DNA of 11,334 nucleotides from Cellvibrionaceae bacterium (GTDB lineage Bacteria; Pseudomonadota; Gammaproteobacteria; Pseudomonadales; Cellvibrionaceae), in the NCBI GenBank assembly GCA_030597965.1, contig JAUVQU010000067.1:1-11334 (forward strand). Reading direction: 5' to 3'. Made by a program: the position numbers and the translations under genes. Each line of letters begins with the position of its first letter. Position 1 is the first letter of the stretch. The notes beneath the pieces were generated by a model. That model had not been told where the DNA came from. It was given only the letters and a program-made list of their open reading frames with translations, and ran no database searches. Below, piece by piece: positions 1 to 7,458 of this stretch.

Positions 1-156
1 GGTGTTGTCGAGGGCGTTGGTGACATCCAACGTTAATGTGCCGGTACCGGCATGGATGATTGTGCCGCTGTTGTTGCTTAAAGCCTTTGCTTCCACTGTG
101 GTACTTACGGCATTGGTTTGTACCAGTCCTCCGTTATTGTTCAGGGTACCGCCGAT
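1..156 (-). repeat. Long in-frame repeat in tpsA, copy 3, cut by window edge
   Basis: Start of a third copy of the same repeat: IGGTLNN at 156, then LVQTNAVSTTV and HAGTGTLTLDV. The visible 52 codons align with the first 52 codons of copies 1 and 2. The rest lies beyond the left edge, so the array has at least three units and may be longer. Confidence 0.85.
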
Positions 157-2817
157 GTTTAAATCAAGGCTGTCAACGTTTGCACTGAGGCTGGTGATGG
201 TACCTAGACTACCTACGGTGTCGATACCGTTGATGAGGTCACCGGTGGTGGTGATGGTGACTTGATCTGCTTCGATCAGGCCGCCGAGGTTGGTGAGGCT
301 GTCGCCAGTGAGGGTTAAATTAACTGCGTTGGTTTCAATAGTTCCACTGTCGTTATTTAAAGCGCCAGTGGTGGTAATACGACTGTCGTTACTGCCCGCG
401 ACCACAATCAAACCACCGTTATTGATGAGACTTTGGGCATCGAGGATTAAGGCCGAACCGGTATCTATTACACCCTTGTTGTTGCTCACAGCACCGGAGC
501 TGTCAATGACGATATGTTCAGTAGCGGCAATATAACCTCGAATGTTGCTGAGGCTGCCGCTATTAATATTGACGACACCATTGCCGAGTAATTCGCCATC
601 GGTATTGTTCACATCACCAATAATATCGAACGTCATGGTGCCGTTACCCGCATGGATAATAGTGCCATTGGTATTGGTCAAGGCATTGGCTGTAACGGTA
701 GTGCTGACAGCGTTGGTTTGTACCAGACCGCTGGTGTTATTCAACGTACTTCCGATATTGAGATCAAGGCTGTCAGCCTCGGCGCTCAAACTGGTGATGG
801 TGCCGACATTATTATCAACATCCTTTCCATTGGTAAGGTCACCTGTGGTGGTGAGGGTGACTTGATCACCTTCGATGAGGCCGCCAAGGTTGGTGACGGT
901 GTCAGCGATAAAATTGAGGGTATCCGCAAATACATCGCCACTGGTGTTATTAAGATTAGTTGCGTTGAGGTCAATGGTGCCGTTACTGGCGAAACTGCCC
1001 TGTTGGTTGTTTATTGTGGAGTTGCTGTTCAGGTCAAGCGTGCCACTACCCGCATGCAGTACGCTACCGGCGTTATTGCTGACGCTGTTGCCGGTAAGGG
1101 TTAGGTCGATGGCGTTGGTTTCAATCTCACCGCTGTCATTGTTTAAGGCACCAGTGGTGGTGATGGATGTGTCGCCGGTGCCTGCGGCGACGATTAAGCC
1201 ACCGCTGTTGGTGAGGTTTTGGGCGTTAATGGTCAGTCTTTCGCCGGTGTCGATCACACCACTTTCGTTGGTTACAACTCCATTGTTGTCAATGTCGATA
1301 TTATCAGTGGCGGCAATGTCGCCGCGGGTGTTATTAAGGCTGGCGCTGCTGATTTCTATTGCGCCATTGCTGAACAGTTCGCCGTCGATGTTGTTGATAT
1401 CCGTGGCAATATCAAGAGCCAGTGTTCCAGTACCTGCATGAACCAGCGTACCGCTGCTGCTGGTTAATACATTGGCATTTACCGTCAGGCTACTGGCATT
1501 GGTCTGAATCAAACCATCAGTATTATTGAGGGCTCCACCGATGCTGATAACCTGCGCACCTGCACCAGTTTGGCTGATCAAGCCGACTTGATTATTGGCA
1601 TTGCTTGCTACACTGAGGCTCAATGTTTGGTTGGCCCGCAACTCACCCGCGCTATTATTCAAGTTATCTGTATTGACGGCGACATAATCAGCCGTGATGT
1701 TACTGCCACTATTGTTCAGTACCCTGGTATTGAGCGTAGCGTTATTTACGGCGTGAATACTGCCCTGATTGGTGATGCTGTTGGCGTCAATGGCCAGTTG
1801 ATTGTCTGCGGTGATGATGTTGCCGGACGCTACGTTGACGCCCCCCGTTGAGCCTATCGCTATGTTGGTTGCCTGGGCATTACCCCCAAATGTGGTATTG
1901 CCCTGAGATTGGATATTGAGGTTGTTTTTGGCATAGATCTCAGCAAGGGATACATCACCATTGTTGCTGATAAACAGGCTCCCTGCGTTGGCGGCCATGT
2001 CGCCACTGACCCGCACACCGACGCCCGCTTCGGTGCCAATCAGTTTGATACTGTTGGTGTACATACCGCCCAGAGCGGCCACATCCAAAGCAAATTGAGG
2101 CCTACTATCGGCGGCTGTATTTTGGCCGGTGAGCGTCAGGCTGTTGTAGTCAACAGTATTGGTGCCGGTGGTGATGTTCAGTTGTTGCGCCTGCAGGTTG
2201 GCGTTGAGCGTGGCCGCGCGAGTGATTAAATCCAGTTGTGAAATGTTGCTGGCATTAAGCCCCAGCCCTTCGATGCGTATATCACCCTGACTGATGGCCA
2301 GCCTGCTAAGGTTGCCATTGCTAAGCTGTGGCACACCAGTGGTCAGTGTGGTGCGGGGTGTGTTGATAAAACCACAGCCATCACAGGTGATGCCGTTGGG
2401 ATTGGCCAAGACATAGTCCGCCTGTTGACCGGCAACTTCGGTATAGCCCTGTAACTGTGAACGCTTAACGCCGGTGACCTCATTAATAATGAGTGAGGCC
2501 GAGCCTGATGAGAGATTTCTATTGCCGTCGATCCAACCACTGAGCTGGGTGTTTACTGCCTGTTGATTATTATTGAGTATTTGGCCCGATTCACGAACAT
2601 CCAGTTGCTTAAATTTGTTGTGGGAGACGCCACGCGTATTAGGGTTGGCGATGTTGACTATATCAACACCGTTGGGGGCTACGTTGAGGTTAGCCTGATT
2701 ATGTTGAGGGGCAGAGGCATCAACAATAATATCCGCCGAGAGCAACGCTGGCTGAACCGCCAATAGAAACGAAACACTGTAGACAATGGTGCGTACGGGC
2801 TTGTTGTTTATGGCCAC
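1..2817 (-). CDS. TpsA-type filamentous hemagglutinin-like exoprotein, 3' end outside window
   Basis: The secreted partner of a two-partner (type Vb) secretion system. The minus-strand frame has no stop from 2817 to the left edge (939 codons). GTG at 2817 is chosen because AAGGAG lies seven bases upstream and a signal peptide follows at once (basic start, hydrophobic core, likely cleavage near LLSA, residue 28). Residues about 29-270 form the TPS domain: NPNTRGVSHNKF at 58-69, NPNGITCDGCGFINT at 139-153 and GTEAGVGVR at 261-269, all matching the FhaB/HMW/CdiA secretion domain. After that come short N/G/T-rich repeats (LNN-SG, LTLTG, HAGTGTL) typical of a right-handed beta-helix, including a long duplication. 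By family knowledge the protein crosses the inner membrane via Sec and the outer membrane through its TpsB, here the gene just upstream. Whether it is an adhesin, hemolysin or CdiA-like toxin depends on the missing C-terminus. Confidence 0.95.
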   Translation of the reverse strand, partial: MAINNKPVRTIVYSVSFLLAVQPALLSADIIVDASAPQHNQANLNVAPNGVDIVNIANPNTRGVSHNKFKQLDVRESGQILNNNQQAVNTQLSGWIDGNRNLSSGSASLIINEVTGVKRSQLQGYTEVAGQQADYVLANPNGITCDGCGFINTPRTTLTTGVPQLSNGNLSRLAISQGDIRIEGLGLNASNISQLDLITRAATLNANLQAQQLNITTGTNTVDYNSLTLTGQNTAADSRPQFALDVAALGGMYTNSIKLIGTEAGVGVRVSGDMAANAGSLFISNNGDVSLAEIYAKNNLNIQSQGNTTFGGNAQATNIAIGSTGGVNVASGNIITADNQLAIDANSITNQGSIHAVNNATLNTRVLNNSGSNITADYVAVNTDNLNNSAGELRANQTLSLSVASNANNQVGLISQTGAGAQVISIGGALNNTDGLIQTNASSLTVNANVLTSSSGTLVHAGTGTLALDIATDINNIDGELFSNGAIEISSASLNNTRGDIAATDNIDIDNNGVVTNESGVIDTGERLTINAQNLTNSGGLIVAAGTGDTSITTTGALNNDSGEIETNAIDLTLTGNSVSNNAGSVLHAGSGTLDLNSNSTINNQQGSFASNGTIDLNATNLNNTSGDVFADTLNFIADTVTNLGGLIEGDQVTLTTTGDLTNGKDVDNNVGTITSLSAEADSLDLNIGSTLNNTSGLVQTNAVSTTVTANALTNTNGTIIHAGNGTMTFDIIGDVNNTDGELLGNGVVNINSGSLSNIRGYIAATEHIVIDSSGAVSNNKGVIDTGSALILDAQSLINNGGLIVVAGSNDSRITTTGALNNDSGTIETNAVNLTLTGDSLTNLGGLIEADQVTITTTGDLINGIDTVGSLGTITSLSANVDSLDLNIGGTLNNNGGLVQTNAVSTTVEAKALSNNSGTIIHAGTGTLTLDVTNALDNT
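157..756 (-). repeat. Long in-frame repeat in tpsA, copy 2 (200 codons)
   Basis: Second copy of the long tpsA repeat, with the same landmarks in the same order as copy 1. It is exactly 186 bases (62 codons) shorter because LTLTGDSL joins directly to TNLGG. A hand comparison of 241-300 with 841-900 gives 52 of 60 identical bases, so the duplication is fairly recent at the DNA level. The reading frame is kept. Confidence 0.9.
757..1542 (-). repeat. Long in-frame repeat in tpsA, copy 1 (262 codons)
   Basis: First copy of a long direct repeat inside the tpsA beta-helix region, taken from the IGGALNN motif (coding base 1542) to the next IGSTLNN motif (756). Shared landmarks in order are LNNT-GL-QTNA, HAGTGTL, GELFSNG, ATDNIDID, GVIDTGE, GGLIVAAG, TTTGALNNDSG, LTLTG, TNLGGLIE and TSLSA. 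It differs from copy 2 by an extra 62-codon block at 895-1080 between LTLTG and TNLGG. The phase of the repeat is arbitrary; only the period is fixed. Confidence 0.9.
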
Positions 2818-2824
2818 GATGTTT

Positions 2825-2830
2825 CTCCTT
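2825..2830 (-). promoter_or_regulatory. Ribosome binding site of tpsA
   Basis: On the minus strand the sequence is AAGGAG, followed by seven bases and then GTG at 2817. No ATG lies at this spacing, and the GTG begins a good signal peptide, so this site fixes the start of the exoprotein gene. Confidence 0.85.
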
Positions 2831-2880
2831 ACATTAGACCGGGTATTAGTCGACCTTTAATCACTTACTGTCTGGTAAAC

Positions 2881-2905
2881 ATTCGCCTTGAGGGCAGGCT
2901 CCTAC
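2881..2905 (-). repeat. REP-like palindromic element, copy 1
   Basis: A 25-base unit between tpsB and tpsA that begins ATTCGCCT and ends CAGGCTCCTAC on the plus strand. Read on the minus strand it starts GTAGGAGCCTGCC, a form reminiscent of the REP sequences of Pseudomonas and relatives. It shares 22 of 25 bases with the copy at 2946-2970; all three differences fall in the centre. The GCCT/AGGC stem of this copy is imperfect. Confidence 0.7.
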
Positions 2906-2945
2906 GGTGAGGGTTATAAGCTCCCTCTCTTCCTGCTTTGCAGAG

Positions 2946-2970
2946 ATTCGCCTGCGGGGCAGGCTCCTAC
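2946..2970 (-). repeat. REP-like palindromic element, copy 2
   Basis: Same 25-base unit as at 2881-2905 and in the same orientation, 65 bases further on. Here the centre is a perfect hairpin, GCCTGC-GGG-GCAGGC. The bases between the two copies contain another weak dyad (GAGGG at 2909-2913 and CCCTC at 2923-2927). Confidence 0.75.
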
Positions 2971-2986
2971 AAAATAAATGGCAGTC

Positions 2987-3036
2987 TGTAGGGGCTCCCT
3001 TAAGAAGGCCTACTTTTGGTGCCCTCAAGGTGAATG
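2987..3036 (+). repeat. Degenerate REP-like element in inverted orientation
   Basis: TGTAGGGGCTCCC at 2987-2999 resembles the head of the REP unit (TGTAGGAGCCTGCCC). GCCCTCAAGGTGAATG at 3021-3036 matches its tail in copy 1 at 15 of 16 bases, but on the opposite strand. About 20 unrelated bases separate head and tail, as if an inverted copy had been interrupted. Close by, at 3039-3053, lies a perfect palindrome, TGCTGCC-G-GGCAGCA. Together with the two direct copies this makes a BIME-like cluster. Confidence 0.5.
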
Positions 3037-3135
3037 CTTGCTGCCGGGCAGCAGGCAGAGAAGGCACTCTGGGGTGGCAAGCGAACATCACTAACAAGCC
3101 GCACCCGTTATCAGCCAATCAGCCTTGGCGCTCAG

Positions 3136-4857
3136 CTACAGCATTATCTGTACACTGAAGTGCCAATATTCGTCATCAATCTGCAGATAATCTGGGCTAT
3201 CTATAGCCCGCGCATAGGTCACCCCGGCACTGAAATATTGCCCACCCAATTGCAATCCCAAGGATGCGCCTTTGAGCTTGGCGTATTTGCCATCGTCATA
3301 AAATGTATTGCGCACCAAGCCTGCATCCAGCCCTATTGAGGGTTTGATGTACTGAAACCAGTCACCCCCCCACGGAGTCTTTATCATGACGCCCAGACTG
3401 TTGCGCCAATAAGCACCGGTGTTGCCACTGATCCCAGTGTCTTTGTAACCACGCACGGTGTATTCACTGCCAATACTTAATTGTTCGGAGCCAAATAGTT
3501 CATCGTTAGTTTGTTGAGCACTGAAGGTCGATTGCCAGATCACAGGCGTGGAGTTAATACGCCAGGCATCGGTGTAGTCGAGGGTGAATGTGTATTTATT
3601 GAACTGCGCTTGGGGCCTACCAGTTTCCGTTTCGTCATCACCTTGACTACCAAACCTATCCAGACCTTGGTGGTAACCGATGCGACTGATGAGCTGTGCG
3701 CCTCCAGTAAAGAATTGCTCGTGCTGTAATGCCAGACCAGCAATTGCCAACACTCGACTGCTGGTATCGATCAAAACCTTTTCAATGTAGTTTTCTGTGT
3801 GCTTGCGCGTCAGGCTGGAGATGATTTTGGTTTTACTGTCCTGATCGCGATGAATCATTCGCTCGACAACAAGACTTTGACTGGTGCTAATCCCCGTGGT
3901 TTCAAAGATGGTGAAGCTGCCCTCCACCAGAGATGTGTATTCAAACCGAGAGGCATTAAGTGAAAACAGCCAGTAACCCAGAGGCACATCCCAGTGGCCA
4001 CTGAGGCTTTCACTGTGTACCCCTCGATCTTCTTTTTTTGTGTCCGTTTGGTAGGACAGATACAGGTGATCGTTCAAACCCAAAGGATTATCCACGGAAG
4101 CCAGCAAGCTTTGCTGTTGCTCTCCAGTAGAGGCCTGACCACTATTGTTGCGCCCCAAACGCAGAGCAAACGGATTGCCGCACTCGGCGTCAATTTCAAC
4201 CACACTGGCACCCAGATAACTACCGGGCAACAAACCCATTGTGGCCTCGCAGGAACCCAGGCGGTTGATGTGCTCCAAGCCCTGCTCCAGATCACGGAGA
4301 TTTAAGCGTTTACCTTCAAGGTTGGGAAAAGCGGTGTGGAGTGAAATGGATGAGTCTTCTGTGTTCAGCTGGAGTGATTCAAGCTCACCCTCAATGATCT
4401 GAATAACCAAAGCGCCATCGGCAATATTTTGCTGTGAGATATACGCGCGGGAAGTCACAAAACCTGCATCGAAGTACAGCTTGGTAAGACGCTGCAGCAG
4501 CTGGTTGACCTGAGGGCGGCCAACACACTGCCCGATCAGCGGTTCAACAACGCGCTTCTTTTGCTCGATGGATAGCCTGTACGCGCCCTCTATTGCAATA
4601 TTTTGAAGAACAAAACAGGGGCCTTCATCTTCTACAGGTGTGAGCGGCTGTGTTGTCGGGCTATCAATACGAGTCCGTTCACGACGCCCCTCTTCCAGTG
4701 CTTTTTGCTGTTCGGATCGGCGCTGCTGGTCACGCTGGATCTGCTGGTTCGCCTGCTGCTCGATAGAATTCGGCTGAGTCTGTGCCGTTGCCAACATAGG
4801 GCTTAGGCAACATACGACCAAAAGCAATAGAAGGAAGATTCGAGGGATACAGAGCAC
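3136..4857 (-). CDS. TpsB-type two-partner secretion transporter (POTRA plus 16-strand barrel family)
   Basis: Outer-membrane pore that recognises the TPS domain of its partner exoprotein in the periplasm and exports it; family FhaC/ShlB/HMW1B within Omp85. The protein has 573 residues, normal for the family. A signal peptide (hydrophobic 5-19, cleavage likely after MLATA near 25) is followed by a Gln/Arg-rich helix and linker (about 30-75), as in the FhaC plug helix. Tandem POTRA-type regions come next (from about 81: CFVLQNIAIEG, then LTKLYFDAGFVTSRAYI, then IIEGELESL), followed by the barrel from about 230. The Omp85 hallmark VRGY is at 468-471, with RNSLGV behind it. The start is GTG; the codon two positions upstream is a TGA stop. 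Four Cys (81, 111, 203, 226) could form disulfides. The gene lies upstream of its substrate gene in the same direction, 318 bases apart. Confidence 0.95.
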   Translation of the reverse strand: MLCIPRIFLLLLLVVCCLSPMLATAQTQPNSIEQQANQQIQRDQQRRSEQQKALEEGRRERTRIDSPTTQPLTPVEDEGPCFVLQNIAIEGAYRLSIEQKKRVVEPLIGQCVGRPQVNQLLQRLTKLYFDAGFVTSRAYISQQNIADGALVIQIIEGELESLQLNTEDSSISLHTAFPNLEGKRLNLRDLEQGLEHINRLGSCEATMGLLPGSYLGASVVEIDAECGNPFALRLGRNNSGQASTGEQQQSLLASVDNPLGLNDHLYLSYQTDTKKEDRGVHSESLSGHWDVPLGYWLFSLNASRFEYTSLVEGSFTIFETTGISTSQSLVVERMIHRDQDSKTKIISSLTRKHTENYIEKVLIDTSSRVLAIAGLALQHEQFFTGGAQLISRIGYHQGLDRFGSQGDDETETGRPQAQFNKYTFTLDYTDAWRINSTPVIWQSTFSAQQTNDELFGSEQLSIGSEYTVRGYKDTGISGNTGAYWRNSLGVMIKTPWGGDWFQYIKPSIGLDAGLVRNTFYDDGKYAKLKGASLGLQLGGQYFSAGVTYARAIDSPDYLQIDDEYWHFSVQIML

Positions 4858-4911
4858 TGTTCACATCCGTGCAAACCAAAGTAAGCGCTAATTTTCACCC
4901 ATCCAAGAACA

Positions 4912-4942
4912 ACTATCAAGACTTTTGTGACATTAGTGTCAA
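4912..4942 (-). promoter_or_regulatory. Possible tpsB promoter with overlapping dyad
   Basis: On the minus strand an exact TTGACA (4942-4937) is followed after 19 bases by GATAGT (4917-4912), four of six to the -10 consensus; TTGATA at 17 bases is an alternative but poorer. The distance to the GTG start is about 55 bases. The -35 box overlaps an inverted repeat TGACA-CTAA-TGTCA (4928-4941), which could be an operator. It resembles half of a CRP site, but the second half does not fit. Confidence 0.35.
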
Positions 4943-5088
4943 GCAATCACTTCAAAATATGCTATCACCGCTTAAAAAATTGACTTTGTTTTGTGTAGTA
5001 GAAACCTCAAAAACACATGAAATCTATCTATAAGGAAGTTCCAATAAGAGCCGAAACGTAAGAAGTTCTTTATGCTGGCCCACAACGA

Positions 5089-5114
5089 AAAACGGAGCCG
5101 TCAGGCTCCGTTTT
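5089..5114 (-). terminator. Rho-independent terminator of aspS
   Basis: Perfect 11-base stem (AAAACGGAGCC with GGCTCCGTTTT) and a four-base loop, starting 22 bases after the aspS stop codon. On the minus strand the stem ends in a T run. It separates aspS from the tpsBA locus, so the secretion genes need their own promoter. Confidence 0.9.
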
Positions 5115-5136
5115 CAATCCACAAACCAAGACGAAT

Positions 5137-6918
5137 TTATGCGTCTTTGGCTACTTCTTTTTCTTTCTTCTTCAAACGAATATTCAACTCGCTTAATTGC
5201 AGATTGTTTACCGCACCCGGGGCGTCGGTCATAACACAGGCCGCCGTCTGGGTTTTCGGGAAGGCAATCACGTCACGAATTGACTGGGAGCCGGTCATTA
5301 ACATAACCAAGCGATCCAAACCGAAGGCCAGACCACCGTGCGGTGGCGCACCATACTTCAGTGCGTCCAGCAGGAAGCCAAACTTCTCACGCTGCTCTTC
5401 TTCTTTAATCCCAAGCACTTCAAATACTGTTTGCTGCATTTTTTGATCGTGTATACGAATAGAACCGCCGCCCAACTCACAACCGTTTAAGACCATGTCG
5501 TAAGCTATAGACAATGCATTGGCTGGGTCAGCTTTCAGCTCTTCAGCTGTGCAATTTGGTGCGGTGAACGGGTGGTGCAATGAAGTCAGTGCGCCGTCGT
5601 CCAGCTCTTCAAACATCGGGAAGTCGACAACCCAAAGCGGTGCCCATTCGGTGGTGAACAACTCAAGGGCTTCACCCACTTTGCAGCGCAGTGCACCCAA
5701 AGCTTCAGTCACTACCTTGGAGGTATCAGCACCGAAGAATACAATGTCACCGTTCTGAGCGCCGGTGCGCTCCATCACGTTCATGGTCACTTCTTCGCCC
5801 AGGAACTTGATGATTGGAGACTGCAGGCCTTCAACGCCTTTTTCAATTTCGTTGACTTTGATCCACGCTAAACCTTTGGCACCGTAGATACTAACGAATT
5901 TGGTGTAGCCGTCGATCTGCTTACGGGAAATAGTGGCACCACCCGTCACCTTAAGAGCGGTGACACGACACTTAGGGTCATTGGCCGGGCCAGCGAACAC
6001 TTTAAATTCGATATCTTTAAGCAGGTCTTTAATGTCGACCAACTCTAACGGGATACGCATGTCCGGCTTATCGGAGCCGTACTTCTCCATGGCTTCGGCG
6101 TAAGACATACGTGGGAACTCACCCAACTCAACGTCTTTCAGCTCACTGAACAACTGACGAATCATGTCTTCGGTGACGGACATGATCTGCTCGTCGCTCA
6201 TGAAGGAGGTTTCGATATCGATCTGGGTAAATTCTGGCTGACGATCTGCTCGCAAATCTTCATCGCGGAAACACTTGGCAATCTGGTAGTAACGATCAAA
6301 ACCGGAGACCATCAACAACTGTTTAAACAACTGTGGAGACTGTGGCAGTGCGAAGAACTTACCTTCGTGAGTACGTGAAGGCACCAGATAATCACGAGCA
6401 CCTTCCGGGGTTGCACGGGTCAGAATCGGGGTTTCAATATCGAGAAAACCATTGTCATCCAGATAGTTACGAATCTGGTTCGTTACCTTGGAGCGGAAAC
6501 GCATGCGGCCCTGCATTTCCTGACGACGCAAATCCACATAGCGATAGTTCAGACGAACATCTTCACCCACACTCTTGTCATGTAATGGGAAAGGCGTGGT
6601 TTCGGCTGCGTTGAGAATCTCGATCTCAAGACCGTAAACTTCGATGTCGCCAGTTGCCATATTAGGATTAACTACCGCTGCGTCACGGGCGCGTACACGA
6701 CCAGTCACTTTCAGGACGTATTCACTACGTACTTTATCGGCCATCTCAAAATGCTCTTTAGCATCCGGGTCAAAGACCACCTGTACAATGCCATCGCGGT
6801 CACGCAGGTCGATAAAAATCACACCACCGTGGTCACGACGACGATCAACCCAACCGCAAAGGGTTACTTCCTGGTCTATATAAGAGGCATTGAGAGCGCC
6901 ACAGTACTGAGTGCGCAT
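5137..6918 (-). CDS. aspS: Aspartyl-tRNA synthetase (class II, bacterial type)
   Basis: Cytoplasmic enzyme that charges tRNA-Asp with aspartate using ATP. The start at 6918 (MRTQYCG) is preferred to the in-frame ATG at 6975: it matches the N-terminus of known bacterial AspRS (MRTEYCG in E. coli), has AGGA eight bases upstream, and gives 593 residues against about 590 in the family. The N-terminal OB-fold anticodon-binding domain carries GWVDRRRDHGGVIF (22-35). Class II motif 1 is around ETPILTRATPEGARDYLVPS, the active site has QSPQLFKQLLM, motif 2 is CFRDEDLRADRQPEFTQ and motif 3 is GGLAFGLDRLVMLM. The bacterial GAD insertion lies between motifs 2 and 3. The gene is framed by its own promoter and terminator, so it is monocistronic. 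His30 is the residue type found in non-discriminating AspRS of Pseudomonas. Confidence 0.98.
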   Translation of the reverse strand: MRTQYCGALNASYIDQEVTLCGWVDRRRDHGGVIFIDLRDRDGIVQVVFDPDAKEHFEMADKVRSEYVLKVTGRVRARDAAVVNPNMATGDIEVYGLEIEILNAAETTPFPLHDKSVGEDVRLNYRYVDLRRQEMQGRMRFRSKVTNQIRNYLDDNGFLDIETPILTRATPEGARDYLVPSRTHEGKFFALPQSPQLFKQLLMVSGFDRYYQIAKCFRDEDLRADRQPEFTQIDIETSFMSDEQIMSVTEDMIRQLFSELKDVELGEFPRMSYAEAMEKYGSDKPDMRIPLELVDIKDLLKDIEFKVFAGPANDPKCRVTALKVTGGATISRKQIDGYTKFVSIYGAKGLAWIKVNEIEKGVEGLQSPIIKFLGEEVTMNVMERTGAQNGDIVFFGADTSKVVTEALGALRCKVGEALELFTTEWAPLWVVDFPMFEELDDGALTSLHHPFTAPNCTAEELKADPANALSIAYDMVLNGCELGGGSIRIHDQKMQQTVFEVLGIKEEEQREKFGFLLDALKYGAPPHGGLAFGLDRLVMLMTGSQSIRDVIAFPKTQTAACVMTDAPGAVNNLQLSELNIRLKKKEKEVAKDA

Positions 6919-6998
6919 AGTTAAAATCCTATCAATCGTTAAGTTCAAAAGTCCGCAAGGCTGGTCAAATAACAACCCATCAGCGTAAAAAGGCGCGC

Positions 6999-7027
6999 AT
7001 TATACCCCAGTCCACAGGTGTGAGTAA
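6999..7027 (-). promoter_or_regulatory. aspS promoter
   Basis: A perfect -10 hexamer TATAAT lies on the minus strand at 7004-6999, about 80 bases before the aspS start, with a GC-rich discriminator (GCGCGCC) directly after it. With a 17-base spacer the -35 would be TTACTC (7027-7022), a poor match. A GC-rich discriminator is common in promoters under stringent (ppGpp) control, which would suit a translation gene; this is inference. Confidence 0.65.
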
Positions 7028-7279
7028 GCCATATAGCGGACTATTATTGCTCATATGAAAGTAAGACATGAATACAGTGAACATAAATTTTTGAGGATGT
7101 CCCGGGTTAGATTTAAGAAGCGCGCACCCTCAAACCTGACTTGTGACCGCAAGACCAAAATCGAGTCCTCCGGCCAAAGTCTGACACCCCAGAAATCCAG
7201 CAAAAGCCTTTAGACACAGTACTTCCATGACTTTTTTTGGCCTCATTCAAATAAAATCCGCTCCAAGCCAAATAATACC

Positions 7280-7308
7280 TTGCGTCCTTTAAATTAATAA
7301 TATATACA
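7280..7308 (+). promoter_or_regulatory. Possible promoter of the HU-like gene
   Basis: TTGCGT (7280-7285), a 17-base AT-rich spacer, then TATACA (7303-7308). Three and four of six bases fit the -35 and -10 consensus. The leader to the ATG would be about 145 bases. TATATA at 7345-7350 is an alternative -10 without a recognisable -35. Confidence 0.3.
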
Positions 7309-7458
7309 TAGATTCGACCTGCGAAAACAATGCTAAAACCTCGCTATATAGGCTTTTCCAGCCATACATGAGGGACGCTAGGATTGATTTCGAGATTGCC
7401 AGCTAAGCCCCTAAAAACAATAACCGGCTCCGCCACTCACAATCAAAAGGAAGTAACC

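Larger units (their letters stand above)
6919..7458. other. 540-base non-coding stretch between divergent aspS and the HU-like gene
   Basis: It holds the aspS leader and promoter at the left end and the HU-like promoter and leader at the right end. Between about 7030 and 7270 I see no credible gene, tRNA, terminator or repeat. AT content rises towards 7290-7310. A small RNA cannot be excluded by eye. Confidence 0.6.

Noticed and set aside
2..2229. Several plus-strand open frames of 80-190 codons within 2-2229
   Set aside because: They lie opposite tpsA, and their composition mirrors its repeats. They have no family resemblance, while the minus strand is open without a break and matches known domains.
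2881..2970. CRISPR-like array
   Set aside because: There are only two direct copies, they are palindromic REP-like units, and there is no third regular spacer or cas gene.
2861..3158. Open frames of 83-85 codons on both strands in the tpsB-tpsA gap
   Set aside because: They are made of the REP-like repeats, have no good ribosome binding site and no recognisable protein features.
6916..6975. Longer aspS reading starting at 6975
   Set aside because: The 19 extra residues have no counterpart in AspRS, no ribosome binding site stands before 6975, and MRTQYCG at 6918 fits the family start.
7030..7270. tRNA or small RNA gene between aspS and the HU-like gene
   Set aside because: No cloverleaf, CCA-type end, or promoter-plus-terminator pair could be found by eye.
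7384..7458. Longer HU-like reading starting at 7384
   Set aside because: A clear Shine-Dalgarno directs translation to 7459, and the added residues do not resemble any HU sequence.
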